A stretch of 64,000 nucleotides of DNA from Pyrinomonadaceae bacterium (GCA_019694345.1 JAIBCA010000001.1:31069-95068); one strand, 5' to 3'; shown: positions 53,693-63,900, numbered from the stretch's first letter. A program made the numbers and translations. The notes: a model not told the origin generated them from the letters alone.

Positions 53693-54113
53693 AGGAAAAG
53701 CACAATGCCGCAAAGACGCAGAAACGCAGAGATCGGAAAAATAGAGATCGTTTTCATTGGCACCATTCCTCGTTCTTCTGGATGTCCTAAATTTATCACA
53801 GGTTTACCACAAGCCTACGACTCGCAGATGGGGCCAATGGAAGACCTTGACCCTATGGGCTGGGCGTGATACAATGTTGCATACATAGTACAGGTGTGAC
53901 ACACGTGTGGTTTTTGTTGCGAAAAATCGTGAAAATTAAGAAAAATATCTTGCTAAGTGCAATATTATCAGTGAGTTGCCTGTCCCACACAGTAGGTGGG
54001 ACACTTTGGGACAATCGTGGGACAAGGTCGAGGGAAACTGTTGAAAATAAAAGATATGCGATGGAAAACGCGAGATCGTGTTTTTTCAAAGACATACAGG
54101 ATTTGGGGAGAAA
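53693..54113. other. AT-rich intergenic stretch without a convincing gene
   Basis: About 420 bp between the broken OPT fragment and the RHH gene. It begins with CGCAAAGACGCAG-like low-complexity sequence, becomes AT-rich around 53920-53980, and contains phased GTGGGACA repeats (listed separately). Open frames crossing it have no protein-like composition. The change in base composition suggests foreign or scarred DNA, perhaps left by a deletion or insertion event. Confidence 0.5.
53981..54024. promoter_or_regulatory. helically phased GTGGGACA repeats, probable operator of the RHH gene
   Basis: An inverted TGTCCCAC (53981-53988) faces GTGGGACA (53996-54003), followed by TTGGGACA (54006-54013) and GTGGGACA (54017-54024). 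The direct repeats are 10 and 11 bp apart, one helical turn each, as in cooperative ribbon-helix-helix operators. The array lies 90-133 bp upstream of the RHH gene start. Confidence 0.55.
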
Positions 54114-54365
54114 ATGAGACGAACGATCAATATTTCGGTGTCCGAGGAGATGTTCAATTACATTCAACAGGAGGCACGCTACGGGTCGGTAAGCGAGTAT
54201 CTGCGCAGCCTGATCCATCGTGAACGCCAGCGACGAGAGGATTATGCCGCTCGGCCGCACGCTCCGCTTCGAAGGGCCAACGACGCCGGTGTCTTCGCAG
54301 AGGCACTCGAACAGCTTGAACGTCTAAAGGCGATCCTGCAAAAAACGGAAACGGATGACGATTAA
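54114..54365 (+). CDS. ribbon-helix-helix (ParD/CopG-like) regulator, apparently without toxin partner
   Basis: 83 residues from the ATG at 54114, with GGGGAG upstream. The N-terminal MRRTINISVSEEMFNYIQQEARYGSVSEYLRSLIHRERQRRE is a beta strand plus two helices of the RHH class, as in ParD-type antitoxins (G-S-x-S-E-Y-x-R). The C-terminal tail (FAEALEQLERLKAIL) is helical and in antitoxins would bind a ParE-like toxin. No toxin gene follows within the 128 bp before the OPT gene. It may be an orphan antitoxin or a stand-alone repressor; the phased repeats upstream suggest autoregulation. Confidence 0.75.
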   Translation: MRRTINISVSEEMFNYIQQEARYGSVSEYLRSLIHRERQRREDYAARPHAPLRRANDAGVFAEALEQLERLKAILQKTETDDD

Positions 54366-54493
54366 TGGCGCGTCGCGAGTTATTTGAGCCGGGTTCTCGG
54401 TAGTTCCGTATTGCGTTTTCGGTCGATCCGCTGTAAATTCCTTGCAGACCTTTCCCCCATTCAAAATTCGCATTTCAAGGAGCTTGCTTCAAA

Positions 54494-56824
54494 ATGAAGA
54501 ACCCGTTTCTCGAGAATTTCAAACCGTATATCCCGGATGCGTCGACACTGCGCGAGCTGACGCCATTTCCGCTGATCGTCGGCACACTGCTCGGTATTAT
54601 TTTTGGAGCGTCATCGCTGTATCTGGTGCTCAAGACGGGACTTACCGTTTCAGCGTCGATCCCGGTAGCGGTAATTGCGATCACGCTGTTTCGCCTGCTG
54701 TCGAAGATCGGTATGCGAGACGCCACGATACTCGAATCGAACGTCATGCAAACAGCCGGCAGCGCAGGCGAGTCTATTGCTTTCGGCGTCGGCGTCACGA
54801 TGCCGGCGATCATGATCCTCGGCTTCGATCTAGACTTTACGCGGGTTATGCTAGTGGCGGTGATGGGCGGCCTGCTCGGCATCCTGATGATGATCCCGCT
54901 TCGCCGGGCATTGATCCGCGACCAGCACGGCTATCTCAAATATCCGGAGGGCACGGCATGTGCCGAGGTGCTGAAAGCCGGTGCGTCAAAAGAGTCCCGT
55001 GACGCCTCGCACGAAGCGGGAGCTGACGGCGACGACGATGCGGCGCTTCGCGGCGGTAAGATCATCGCGATCGGTTTTGCGATGGGTTTTATCTTCAACG
55101 CACTGATGAAGGTCCTGTTCTTTTGGAAGGAGTCACCAGGCTATGATTTCACCAACAAGGGCTTCAAGGGCGGGTCGGTCAGTTCGGACAATGACCCGAC
55201 CCTGCTTGGCGTCGGGTATATCATCGGCCCGAAGATCGCCGGATTAATGATGGGCGGCGGCGTGCTTTCGTACCTCGTTCTTATCCCGATGATCAAATTT
55301 TTCGGCGATTCGCTGACGTCGCCGGTCGCTCCGGAATTGAGCAAGACCATTGCCGAAATGTCGCCTTCCGGCGTGCGAAGCGCCTATGTGCTCTATATCG
55401 GGGCCGGAGCCGTTGCGATGGCCGGCATTATTTCGCTTGTCAGAAGCTTGCCGACGATCTGGCACGGCCTCAAGGGCGGGCTCGCCGATCTTCGCGGCGG
55501 ATCAAGCGAAGGAGCGGGCAAATTGCCGAGGACCGATCAGGATCTGTCGATGAAGTGGGTCGTTGTCGGTGTCGTGCTGCTGATCGCCGGGATCATGCTG
55601 TTCCCGCAGTTGGGACTGAGCATCTTTCAGCATCCTTTCGTATCGTTCTTCGGTGCGGTATTGATCATCATTTTGGGGTTCTTGTTCGTGACGGTCTCTT
55701 CGCGTTTGACGGGTGAGGTTGGTTCATCGTCTAATCCGATCTCGGGCATGACGGTCGCGACCTTGCTTATCACATGTCTGGTATTCCTCGGACTTGGTTG
55801 GACTACTGCGGACCCGTATTTTGTTACGGCTCTATCGATCGGCGGTATCGTCTGTATCGCTGCGTCCAACGGTGGTACGACCTCGCAGGATCTGAAAACC
55901 GGATTCTGGGTGGGAGGCACGCCGCGAAATCAGCAGTTAGCGATCCTTGTTGGGGCCCTGGCCTCTGCACTCGTACTGGGTTCGCTTCTTATATTCCTTA
56001 ATAGTTCGAGAACCTACTATCAAAAGGTCGATCCTGCATCACCCGAGGCAAAAGTGATCGTACCGAAAGAAAAGTTCTTCACTGAGGGCGGAAAGGCAAA
56101 AGTCGAAAAGGCCGGAGGCAAGTTCAAGGACACCGACACTGCCGAATACCACGTCTGGCAAAATACTGAGCCTAAAGACGGCCAGATCGGCAAATATCTG
56201 ATCGACGCGTCGGGCAAACCTGTCTACTTTGTCGACCCGGGCATCAATGGGATTCTTAAAAAGGACGACGAGGGCAAGGACCTTGAGCGGTTCGATGCGC
56301 CGAAGGCAACGCTGATGAGCTATATCATCAAGGGGGTGCTCGGGCAGAATCTGCCATGGGGCCTTGTCATCCTCGGGGCCATGATCGCTGTCGTGCTGGA
56401 ACTCGCCGGAGTGCCGTCGCTCGCGTTCGCGGTCGGAATCTATCTGCCGATCTCGACCTCGACGCCGATCTTTATAGGCGGTATCGTCCGATATCTGGTC
56501 GACATTTACCTTAAGCGAAAACTCGCAAAGCAAAACCTGACTGAGGACCAGATCCTCGCCGAAACCGACAAATCGAATGGCGTCTTGCTCGCCTCGGGCT
56601 ACATTGCCGGCGGAGCGATCGCCGGGATACTGATCGCGGTCTTCGCGGTCATCGAGAGCCTGAAGCTATTTCAGGATGGAATGGAGAAATGGTCGCACGG
56701 CAGCAATCCTTTCTACGAGGGAGCGGCTTCCGATATCCTCGGCCTGCTGCCTTTCCTCGGTTTAGCGGTGGTACTGTACTTTGTGGGTCGGGAGTGGCTG
56801 CTTGCCGGTAAGAAGAGCAGTTAG
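54494..56824 (+). CDS. OPT-family oligopeptide/metal-chelate transporter
   Basis: 776 residues with about 14-16 membrane helices. Family motifs are FGASSLYLVLKTGLTVSASIPVAVIAI near the N-terminus, ESNVMQTAGSAGESIAFGVGVTMPA, YPEGTACAEVL, and AVGIYLPISTSTPIFIGGIVRYLVD near the C-terminus. OPT proteins import small peptides or metal chelates using the proton gradient. A hydrophilic insert (about 515-600) between helices is a loop unusual in shorter members. It is followed by a strong intrinsic terminator. A partial degenerate copy of its 5' end lies at 53501. Confidence 0.92.
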   Translation: MKNPFLENFKPYIPDASTLRELTPFPLIVGTLLGIIFGASSLYLVLKTGLTVSASIPVAVIAITLFRLLSKIGMRDATILESNVMQTAGSAGESIAFGVGVTMPAIMILGFDLDFTRVMLVAVMGGLLGILMMIPLRRALIRDQHGYLKYPEGTACAEVLKAGASKESRDASHEAGADGDDDAALRGGKIIAIGFAMGFIFNALMKVLFFWKESPGYDFTNKGFKGGSVSSDNDPTLLGVGYIIGPKIAGLMMGGGVLSYLVLIPMIKFFGDSLTSPVAPELSKTIAEMSPSGVRSAYVLYIGAGAVAMAGIISLVRSLPTIWHGLKGGLADLRGGSSEGAGKLPRTDQDLSMKWVVVGVVLLIAGIMLFPQLGLSIFQHPFVSFFGAVLIIILGFLFVTVSSRLTGEVGSSSNPISGMTVATLLITCLVFLGLGWTTADPYFVTALSIGGIVCIAASNGGTTSQDLKTGFWVGGTPRNQQLAILVGALASALVLGSLLIFLNSSRTYYQKVDPASPEAKVIVPKEKFFTEGGKAKVEKAGGKFKDTDTAEYHVWQNTEPKDGQIGKYLIDASGKPVYFVDPGINGILKKDDEGKDLERFDAPKATLMSYIIKGVLGQNLPWGLVILGAMIAVVLELAGVPSLAFAVGIYLPISTSTPIFIGGIVRYLVDIYLKRKLAKQNLTEDQILAETDKSNGVLLASGYIAGGAIAGILIAVFAVIESLKLFQDGMEKWSHGSNPFYEGAASDILGLLPFLGLAVVLYFVGREWLLAGKKSS

Positions 56825-56859
56825 TTCCTCGGTTTTGACGTTGAATTACGTTTTCGAGC

Positions 56860-56891
56860 GCGACACGCTATACTCTTAGCGTGTCGCTTTT
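56860..56891 (+). terminator. intrinsic terminator after the OPT transporter gene
   Basis: GCGACACGCTA (56860-56870) and TAGCGTGTCGC (56877-56887) are perfect inverted copies around a 6-nt loop, followed by TTTT (56888-56891). It lies 36 bp after the OPT stop codon. Confidence 0.85.
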
Positions 56892-56948
56892 CCAATTGAT
56901 CGACAGTCGATCTGACAGTTATTTTTCATCCGTATCATCTTGATCATT

Positions 56949-57833
56949 ATGGTTGTCCATACTTTACGAGGTGCCTCTCTGCTGCTCGCCGGGACAGTTC
57001 TCGGCATGGCTTCAGCGTGTTCAGTGGTTTCGCCGAATAATAGCTCGGAGGCAAAGCCCGCCACCAACTACACCTCAACAAAATCAGCCGAACCCGCAAA
57101 GGCTGACGGAGGAGCCAAGATCGCGATAGATCCGAACGGACCGGCCGATACCGTTCGGGTGTTTTACAAGCATTTGCGTGAGAAGAAGTTTCGCGAGGCG
57201 ATCTTCTTGACCAATCTGCGTCCGGCCGTCGAGGGCCTTACCGAGGCTGAACTTGCTGAATTTGCAGTCGATTTTGAGGCTTTAGCGGGACAGATCCCGG
57301 CCGACGTGCAGATCAACGGAGAGATCGTCAGCGGTGATCAGGCTACCGTTACCGCTAATTTGCCAGATCCGGACGAAGACGGTAAGAACTCGATCCAGGA
57401 GATCAAGCTAAAACGTTCCGGCGACGTTTGGATAATTCAAACCGTCGACGAAACGGCGGCGGCAAAAATCAAAAAGGACGGCAAAGCGTACCTTTACAAC
57501 CTGCGGATCGAGACTCACGAAGAAGAAGCAAAGAAAATGCTTGAACGTATTTCAAAGGCGCAGCTTGCTCATTCGCTCCAAAACGGCGGGGTGTTCACCG
57601 ATATGGCAACCTTGATCACATCCGGTTTGTTGCCCGAAGACATCACGTCTAGCGCCTCGACCGGTTATAGATATTCGATCAAGGTCGATGAGAACAAGAT
57701 CAGCTATTTTGCCACGGCTACGCCGGAAACGTATGGCAGATCCGGACGCCTTTCGTTTCTGCTTCAACTCGATGGAAAGGGCATTTCCCACGTAACCAGC
57801 AAGGATACCCGCGGTCAACCGATGAAAAAGTAG
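56949..57833 (+). CDS. lipoprotein with NTF2-like (DUF4878-type) domain and pilin-like C-terminus
   Basis: 294 residues from the ATG at 56949. The signal ends LGMASAC (Cys24), a plausible lipobox, followed by a Ser/Thr/Lys linker. Residues about 65-185 (DTVRVFYKHLREKKFREAIFLTN ... KLKRSGDVWIIQTVDE) look like a DUF4878/NTF2-type domain. The last 100 residues (EEAKKMLERISKAQLAHSLQNGGVFTDMATLITSGLLPEDI) resemble the globular head of type IV pilin-like proteins. The mix is unusual. It lies just upstream of a PilZ gene, on the same strand. Confidence 0.65.
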   Translation: MVVHTLRGASLLLAGTVLGMASACSVVSPNNSSEAKPATNYTSTKSAEPAKADGGAKIAIDPNGPADTVRVFYKHLREKKFREAIFLTNLRPAVEGLTEAELAEFAVDFEALAGQIPADVQINGEIVSGDQATVTANLPDPDEDGKNSIQEIKLKRSGDVWIIQTVDETAAAKIKKDGKAYLYNLRIETHEEEAKKMLERISKAQLAHSLQNGGVFTDMATLITSGLLPEDITSSASTGYRYSIKVDENKISYFATATPETYGRSGRLSFLLQLDGKGISHVTSKDTRGQPMKK

Positions 57834-57935
57834 AACAAAATGTAAAAAAATGCGCAAACTGTTTTGGTTTGGGTGTACTATTGGTCTTAGACATTCTTTC
57901 AACAGGTTCTTGATCGGGGGCACAGTTCAAACTTG

Positions 57936-58400
57936 ATGATCAGAAAGCTAATTTCGAGACTAAACCGCTCGTTGTCGGAAAAGATGGTTCCGCCCCGCCG
58001 GCGTTACACTGCACCTGTCAAGGTGTGGTTTGACCCTGATATAAATTCCGAACGGCACCGTGCCGCCGCAATGAGTTCGTGCATCATCGGTGAAACGGTC
58101 GATATGAGCCGATCGGGCATCGGCTTTTTGTCGCCTTCGATCCGGATCAGCGAAAAATACCTTGTTGGACACGAACGCCGTTTGAATATAGAGATCGATC
58201 TTCCCAACGGAAAGGTGCGGATCTTGGCGATCGGCAAGCGTTACAAAAAGGGAGGTGCCGGTGCGGACGATGATCGATTTTTGATCGGGGCCGAGATCGT
58301 TGGATACGAATCGGGCAGCGAAGAGGCATATATGCATTTTTTGAAGCACGGGCGGCGCTCGCGGAAGGCCGCCGGGGCCCTCGAACTCGGCATCGATTAG
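57936..58400 (+). CDS. PilZ-domain protein (probable c-di-GMP receptor)
   Basis: 154 residues from the ATG at 57936. The c-di-GMP-binding signature is present: RRRY (about residue 22) and, about 40 residues later, DMSRSGIGF (D/N-x-S-x-x-G). The domain continues to FLIGAEIVGYESGSEEAYMHFLKHG. It is a stand-alone cytosolic receptor; in relatives such proteins control motility, exopolysaccharide or secretion. No diguanylate cyclase is visible in the window. Confidence 0.85.
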   Translation: MIRKLISRLNRSLSEKMVPPRRRYTAPVKVWFDPDINSERHRAAAMSSCIIGETVDMSRSGIGFLSPSIRISEKYLVGHERRLNIEIDLPNGKVRILAIGKRYKKGGAGADDDRFLIGAEIVGYESGSEEAYMHFLKHGRRSRKAAGALELGID

Positions 58401-58424
58401 CCGGATCTGTCGTTAGTGTTTGAG

Positions 58425-58457
58425 CGCGGGTTTTCGGGCCCGCGTTTCTTTGTTTTT
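58425..58457 (+). terminator. intrinsic terminator between the PilZ and Gfo/Idh/MocA genes
   Basis: CGCGGG (58425-58430) pairs with CCCGCG (58439-58444) over an 8-nt loop, followed by TTTCTTTGTTTTT. It lies 25 bp after the PilZ stop codon. Confidence 0.75.
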
Positions 58458-58484
58458 CCGAATGATCGATATATTAGGTTACTT

Positions 58485-59570
58485 ATGGCAGACAAGATAG
58501 GGATCGGTATTATCGGTACCGGCTTTGCACGAAAGGTGCAGATCCCGTCCTTTCTCAATTGTGAAGGGGTGAGTATCACATCGGTCGCCAGCTACAAACT
58601 CGAAAACGCCCGGGCTGCGGCAGCCGAGGCCAATGCCGGGCATTTTACAGATGACTGGCGGCAGACCATCGTTCGCGAAGACGTTGATCTGGTCTGCATC
58701 ACCACACCGCCGCCCGAGCATCGCGAAATGACGCTTTTCGCGATCGCCCATGGCAAACACATTTTGTGCGAAAAGCCGATGGCGATGAATGTCGACGAAG
58801 CTACCGAGATGACGGTTGCCGCTGAACGCTCGTCCAAACTCGCGTTGATCGACCACGAACTTCGGTTTCAGCCGGGCCGTCAGAGCGCTTACAAAATGCT
58901 TCGCGATGGTGTGATTGGCAAGATCCGTCACGTCAAGTCATTCTTTCAGGCACCGCATCGCGGCGACCCGATGCTGCCCTGGAATTGGTGGTCCGATGTG
59001 GCCGCCGGGGGCGGGGCACTCGGGGCGATCGGGTCGCACGTCATCGATTCGCTGCATTGGTTCCTCGGCACCGATATCACATCGGTCGCCTGTCAACTTC
59101 AGACTGATGTTGGCGAGCGTCGCGATGACACCGGCAGTATGCGGGCGGTGACAAGTGACGACAGCTGCTATTTGCTGCTCAAATTGGCCGACGGCGAACT
59201 AACCTCCGGTGCGAGCGGGATCGCATCGATCTCGATGACCGAAGGGCCGCACTATATGAACCGTGTCGAATTTTATGGCACCGGCGGCACGCTCCGCGTC
59301 GACCACCTTGGCGAGGTTTTCGTGGCCGGATCGGGCGCTACCGATTGGAATGCGGTCCCAACCGATCTCGGTAAGCATTTGCCGGGGATGCCCGACACCG
59401 GGTTTGCCCGCGGATTTATGGCGATCGCCCCGGTGATCGTCGCAGCGATTCGTTCGGGACGGACCGAGGTCGAGCACGCCGCAACGTTTACCGATGGCCT
59501 GCGGGTTCAAAAGGTACTCGACGCTGCTCGTGTGTCGAACGAGTCAGGGATGAGCATCAGTATTTCGTAA
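58485..59570 (+). CDS. Gfo/Idh/MocA-family oxidoreductase
   Basis: 361 residues from the ATG at 58485; the frame extends upstream through the terminator, so that part is not used. The NAD(P) Rossmann motif is GIGIIGTGFA (6-15), the characteristic EKP is in HILCEKPMAMN, and the catalytic His region is GGALGAIGSHVIDSLHWFLG. These enzymes oxidise or isomerise sugars or sugar alcohols; the substrate cannot be read from sequence. It is followed after 9 bp by the dipeptidase gene. Confidence 0.9.
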   Translation: MADKIGIGIIGTGFARKVQIPSFLNCEGVSITSVASYKLENARAAAAEANAGHFTDDWRQTIVREDVDLVCITTPPPEHREMTLFAIAHGKHILCEKPMAMNVDEATEMTVAAERSSKLALIDHELRFQPGRQSAYKMLRDGVIGKIRHVKSFFQAPHRGDPMLPWNWWSDVAAGGGALGAIGSHVIDSLHWFLGTDITSVACQLQTDVGERRDDTGSMRAVTSDDSCYLLLKLADGELTSGASGIASISMTEGPHYMNRVEFYGTGGTLRVDHLGEVFVAGSGATDWNAVPTDLGKHLPGMPDTGFARGFMAIAPVIVAAIRSGRTEVEHAATFTDGLRVQKVLDAARVSNESGMSISIS

Positions 59571-59579
59571 CGGCTGCCT

Positions 59580-60752
59580 ATGCGAAGAGCGATCGAGATA
59601 TTTGCCGGGACCGCCGCTATTGTGGTCGTCGGATTTGTACTATTCTTCTTTATTTTTGCTGCATCGATCACCGAGCGTGTTTTGAACCCGGTCATTAATA
59701 AGCCGCCATATTCCGTCAGCGAAAGGGCTGCAAAATTGCACGAAACGCTGTTCGTGGCCGATATGCATGCCGATTCATTGTTGTGGGGCCGAGATTTGAA
59801 CGCCGATGCAGCCGTCTCGCAGGTCGATGTGCCAAAACTCGTCCGCGGTAACGTTGCACTTCAGGCCTTCACCGTGGTTACAAAAACGCCTCGCGGGTTA
59901 AACATCGAGCGCAACGACGACAGTACCGACAACATCCTGCTGCTTGCTCTTGCACAGCGGCAACCGCTCGAAAACCTCAACAGCCTGACCATGCGGGCAC
60001 TGTGGCAAGCCCGGCGGCTGCACGAATACGCCGACGCGTCCGGCGGGAGATTGATCATCATCGAGAATAAGCGCGACCTTGCGGCGTTTGTCGAGCGTCG
60101 AAAAACGCAAAAGGCCGTCGGCGGCTGGCTCGGTATCGAGGGGGCACACGCTCTTGACGGCAAACTCGAAAACCTGGACACACTGTATCATGCGGGTTTC
60201 AGAATGATCTCACCGACGCATTTTTTTGACAACGACATCGCCGGCTCGGCTCACGGTATCGAGAAATACGGCCTTACGGACAAAGGGCGTGAGTTCGTTC
60301 GACAGATGGAAACTCGCCGAATGCTGGTCGATCTCGCCCACGCATCGCCGAGGACGATCGACGATGTATTGGCGATCGCGACGCGACCGGTGGTCGTCTC
60401 GCACACTGGCGTCAGGGGGACTTGCGACAATAACCGCAATCTCTCGGATGACCAGCTTCGCCGAATTGCCGCTACCGGCGGCGTGATCGGGATCGGGTTT
60501 TGGGACACCGCCGTCTGCGGCGAGGACGCACTAAGCATTGCGAAGGCGATAAAGTACGCTGCCGGCATCGCCGGCGTCAAACATGTCGGGCTCGGCTCCG
60601 ACTTTGACGGTTCGGTAAAGGTGCCGTTCGACACAAGCGGCGACGCCCTGATCACCGAAGCTCTCATCGCCGAGGGTTTCAGTGACGCCGACATCGCCCT
60701 GATTATGGGCGGCAATATTCTCAGGCTGTTGTCGGAAGCCATGCCCGAATGA
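59580..60752 (+). CDS. membrane dipeptidase (peptidase M19)
   Basis: 390 residues. One N-terminal helix (about 8-31, IVVVGFVLFFFIFAASI) anchors it with the catalytic part outside. Metal-binding motifs of renal-dipeptidase-type M19 enzymes are present: VADMHADSL (H-x-D), WLGIEGAHAL (bridging Glu), VDLAHASPRT, VVSHTGVRGTCDNNRNL and GLGSDFDGS. It hydrolyses dipeptides, often with D-residues at one position. It is co-directional with the Gfo/Idh/MocA gene. Confidence 0.92.
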   Translation: MRRAIEIFAGTAAIVVVGFVLFFFIFAASITERVLNPVINKPPYSVSERAAKLHETLFVADMHADSLLWGRDLNADAAVSQVDVPKLVRGNVALQAFTVVTKTPRGLNIERNDDSTDNILLLALAQRQPLENLNSLTMRALWQARRLHEYADASGGRLIIIENKRDLAAFVERRKTQKAVGGWLGIEGAHALDGKLENLDTLYHAGFRMISPTHFFDNDIAGSAHGIEKYGLTDKGREFVRQMETRRMLVDLAHASPRTIDDVLAIATRPVVVSHTGVRGTCDNNRNLSDDQLRRIAATGGVIGIGFWDTAVCGEDALSIAKAIKYAAGIAGVKHVGLGSDFDGSVKVPFDTSGDALITEALIAEGFSDADIALIMGGNILRLLSEAMPE

Positions 60753-60795
60753 CAGAGATCTGAAACTGTGTCTTCTAAACAAGCCGCTAAAATTG

Positions 60796-60801
60796 TATAA
60801 T
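60796..60801 (+). promoter_or_regulatory. TATAAT -10 box for the giant secreted protein gene
   Basis: A consensus TATAAT lies about 135 bp upstream of the ATG at 60936. No convincing -35 box is present at 16-18 bp spacing. Confidence 0.45.
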
Positions 60802-60807
60802 CACCCG

Positions 60808-60935
60808 AAGACCTCCGGAATTCGTGGTCGGCCTGCACCGGTGGGGTGGCCCTACAGGATCCATACTTATAGACCCTTTGGCAGAGATGATGTGTTCGGC
60901 GACAGGACCGAACGCTAAGGTAAAAGGAGCATTTC
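60808..60935 (+). promoter_or_regulatory. roughly 130-nt leader of the giant secreted protein gene, possibly structured
   Basis: The leader is GC-rich and contains a hairpin with GTTCGG (60894-60899) and CCGAAC (60908-60913), upstream GGCC/GGCC and CACCGGTG symmetries, and then an AAGGAG site before the ATG. The conserved core of c-di-GMP-I, cobalamin, SAM or TPP riboswitches was not recognised. It may be an unnamed cis-acting element or an ordinary leader. Confidence 0.35.
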
Positions 60936-63900
60936 ATGAAAAAGTTCTTCGCAGTGTTTGGTTTAATTGTCCTCGTTTTGTTTGCCGCGGCTGCGTTCTT
61001 CCTGCCGCTTGAAAGCTCCGAAGCTCAGTCTGACCTCGGTGTGGATCCGGCCGAGCCCGATATGCCCCGCATTTGGGACAGATCGCGCTCGACCTTCGGC
61101 AAGGAAGAGTTTTTGAAAGAGCGGGCAGATGCCTACGCCATTAAGCGCGGCATCGTCGACGGCAAACTGCCCGATCCTGGCCTCAGATCCTCCGCTGTCG
61201 AAAAAATGGAAAAGCAGGAGGTCGCACGTGACCGTATGCCGGACTCGGACTCTAAAAATGCACTGCTCGCCGCGTGGAGTCCGATCGGGCCTAATCCGAT
61301 CCCAAATGGCTCATTTCCGTGGTCAGGCCGCGTGATCTCGATCGCGGTCCATCCTACCAATCCGAACATAGTGTATGTCGGCGCCGCGCAAGGCGGCCTT
61401 TATCGTTCGACGGACGGCGGTACCAATTGGACCGCGTTGATGGACAACGCATTGAGCCTCGCGATCGGAGCGATAGCAATCTCACCGTCGCAGCCCGAGA
61501 CCATATACGTCGGAACTGGTGAACCAAACTTCTCATCGGACAGCTTTTTCGGTGTCGGCATATACCGGATCGACAATGCCAGCACGACAGCCAATATCTC
61601 CGGGCCGTTCAATAAAACGGCGGCGAACGCCGACATCTTTACCGGCCGTGGGATCGGCGAGATCATCGTCCACCCGACCAATCCAAATGTGATCTTCGTG
61701 GCATCGACCTCAGGTGTCGGCGGCATCTCGGGTTCGGCCAACAACGTGTTGCCGTCTCGCGGCATTTACCGGTCGGACAACGCCGCCGGAGCGTCACCGA
61801 CCTTCACCAAAATGACCGGACTTGCGGCAAACGCAAATGCCAGCGTCCGCGACCTGGCGATCGACCCCAATGACCCGAATATCCTGATCGCGAACGCCAT
61901 CATCGGCGGCGGTACGGGCGGCATTTACCGTTCGACGAATGCGATGGCGGCCGACCCGACGACAGCGACCTTTACGCTGGTCGAGGTTTTCAACAGCACA
62001 TCCACGAGCGAACTGACGGCCGAATTTGCCGCGATCCACCCGGTCGGAAACGCCGATGCGACCTTCTACGCCGCGACTGGAAATTTGGGCGGTCGTGTGC
62101 TGCGTTCGACCAATGGCGGTGCGACGTGGGTTCAGCAGATCGATAACAATTTCTGTACCCCGCAGTGCTTTTACGATATCGGCGTCGCGGTCGATCCGAC
62201 CAACGCCGACAAGCTCTATCTCGCCGGTTCTCCGAATATGGTCATCGGATTTTCGACCAATGCCGGTGTGTCATTCACCAATTCAGGTGCGGGCGTTCAC
62301 GTCGATTCCCACGCGATCGCCGTCTCACCGTCAGATCCGAATACGCTCTACCTCGGCACCGACGGCGGTATCTATAAGTCGATCAACGGAGCCTCATCGC
62401 TAACCTCGCTCAACAACAGCCAGTTTTTCGCGACGCAGTTCATGGGCATCTCGGTCCACCCGACCGACCCCAATTTCACGATCGGCGGCACCCAGGACAA
62501 TGGTACCAATTACTACAGCCCTGCGGGCACTTGGGCACGCGTTGACGGCGGCGACGGCGGTTACACCGTCATCGATCAGAACGCTGCCGACACGACCAAT
62601 GTCCGGATGTACCACACCTATTACAACTCGATCTCCGGTGCCTTGGTCGGCTATGCGACGCGCGGTACAACGTCAGCAAGTTGGGTTTTTCGCGGGTGCA
62701 ATGGTGCGGCCGCTAACGGCATAAACTGTACAGATACCGCGGTACTCTTTTACGCCCCGCTTGAGTCTGGCCCCGGCAATCCGAACACGATCTATTACGG
62801 CACCGACCGGGTTTACCGCTCAAACGATACGGGTGTCAGCCACACCGTGGTCAGCCAGGCACCGATCGAGTCGGGGGTCGCTGTCAGTGCCATCGGCATT
62901 TCGCCGCAGGATGACAATGTCCGGCTCGTTGGCCTCGCCAACGGCGGAATTTACGGCACGACGACCGGTTCTTCGACCTTGACCAATCTCGATCTTGGCG
63001 GTACGATCCCCAATTTCTTTATTTCGCGGGCCGTCATCGATCCGAATAACGTGAACACGGCCTACGTGACGATGTCAGGCTTCGGCTTTGCACAGGTTTA
63101 CAAGACGACCAACCTCAACAGTGGTACGCCGACCTGGACGCCGGCTGCCGGTTCCGGCGGTACTGCACTGCCGCTCGTGCCGGTGAGCGGTTTCGTCGTC
63201 GATCCGCTCAATTCCAATACGCTCTACGCCGGCACGGATATCGGCGTTTACAAGTCTTCGGATGCCGGAGCGACCTGGGCACCTTTCGGTACCGGGCTGC
63301 CTCGTGTTGCCGTTTTCGACATTGCGATCGCTCCGGGTTCGCCACGCAAGCTGCGTATCGCGACACACGGCAAAGGAATGTACGAGATCAGCCTGGCGAC
63401 CGCACCGGTCGTTCGATCGCCGTTCGACTTTGACGGTGACAACAAGACGGACGTATCGATCTTTCGTCCCGCACCCGGCGAATGGTGGTACTCGAAGAGC
63501 AGCAACGGCGGCAACGGAGCCGTGACGTTCGGAACTTCGTCCGATACGCTGACGCCGGCCGATTACACTGGCGACGCCAAGACGGACATCGCATTTTTCC
63601 GTCCGTCCACCGGCAACTGGTACGTGCTCAGGAGCGAAGACCTGACGTTCTACGCGTTTCCGTTCGGCACGACGGGTGACGTTCCGGTACCGGCGGATTA
63701 CGACGGTGACGGCAAGTCAGACGCGGCTGTGTTCCGTCCGTCGGCCAATACCTGGTACATAAGCAATTCGGGCGGCGGCACGACCATCACCGGGTTCGGT
63801 GCGGCGGGCGACCTGCCGGTACCGGCCGATTATGACGGCGACGGCAAAGCGGATGTCGGCATCTATCGTCCGGGCCCGGGCCAATGGTGGATCCAGCGGA

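Noticed and set aside
53465..53869. 134-residue open frame treated as a real gene
   Set aside because: Only the first 63 codons from 53501 resemble a protein (OPT N-terminus); the rest is low-complexity or unrelated, so it is listed as a pseudogene.
60808..60935. c-di-GMP-I riboswitch before the giant secreted protein
   Set aside because: The conserved GGGCAAACC and GGACGCAAAGCC blocks are missing.
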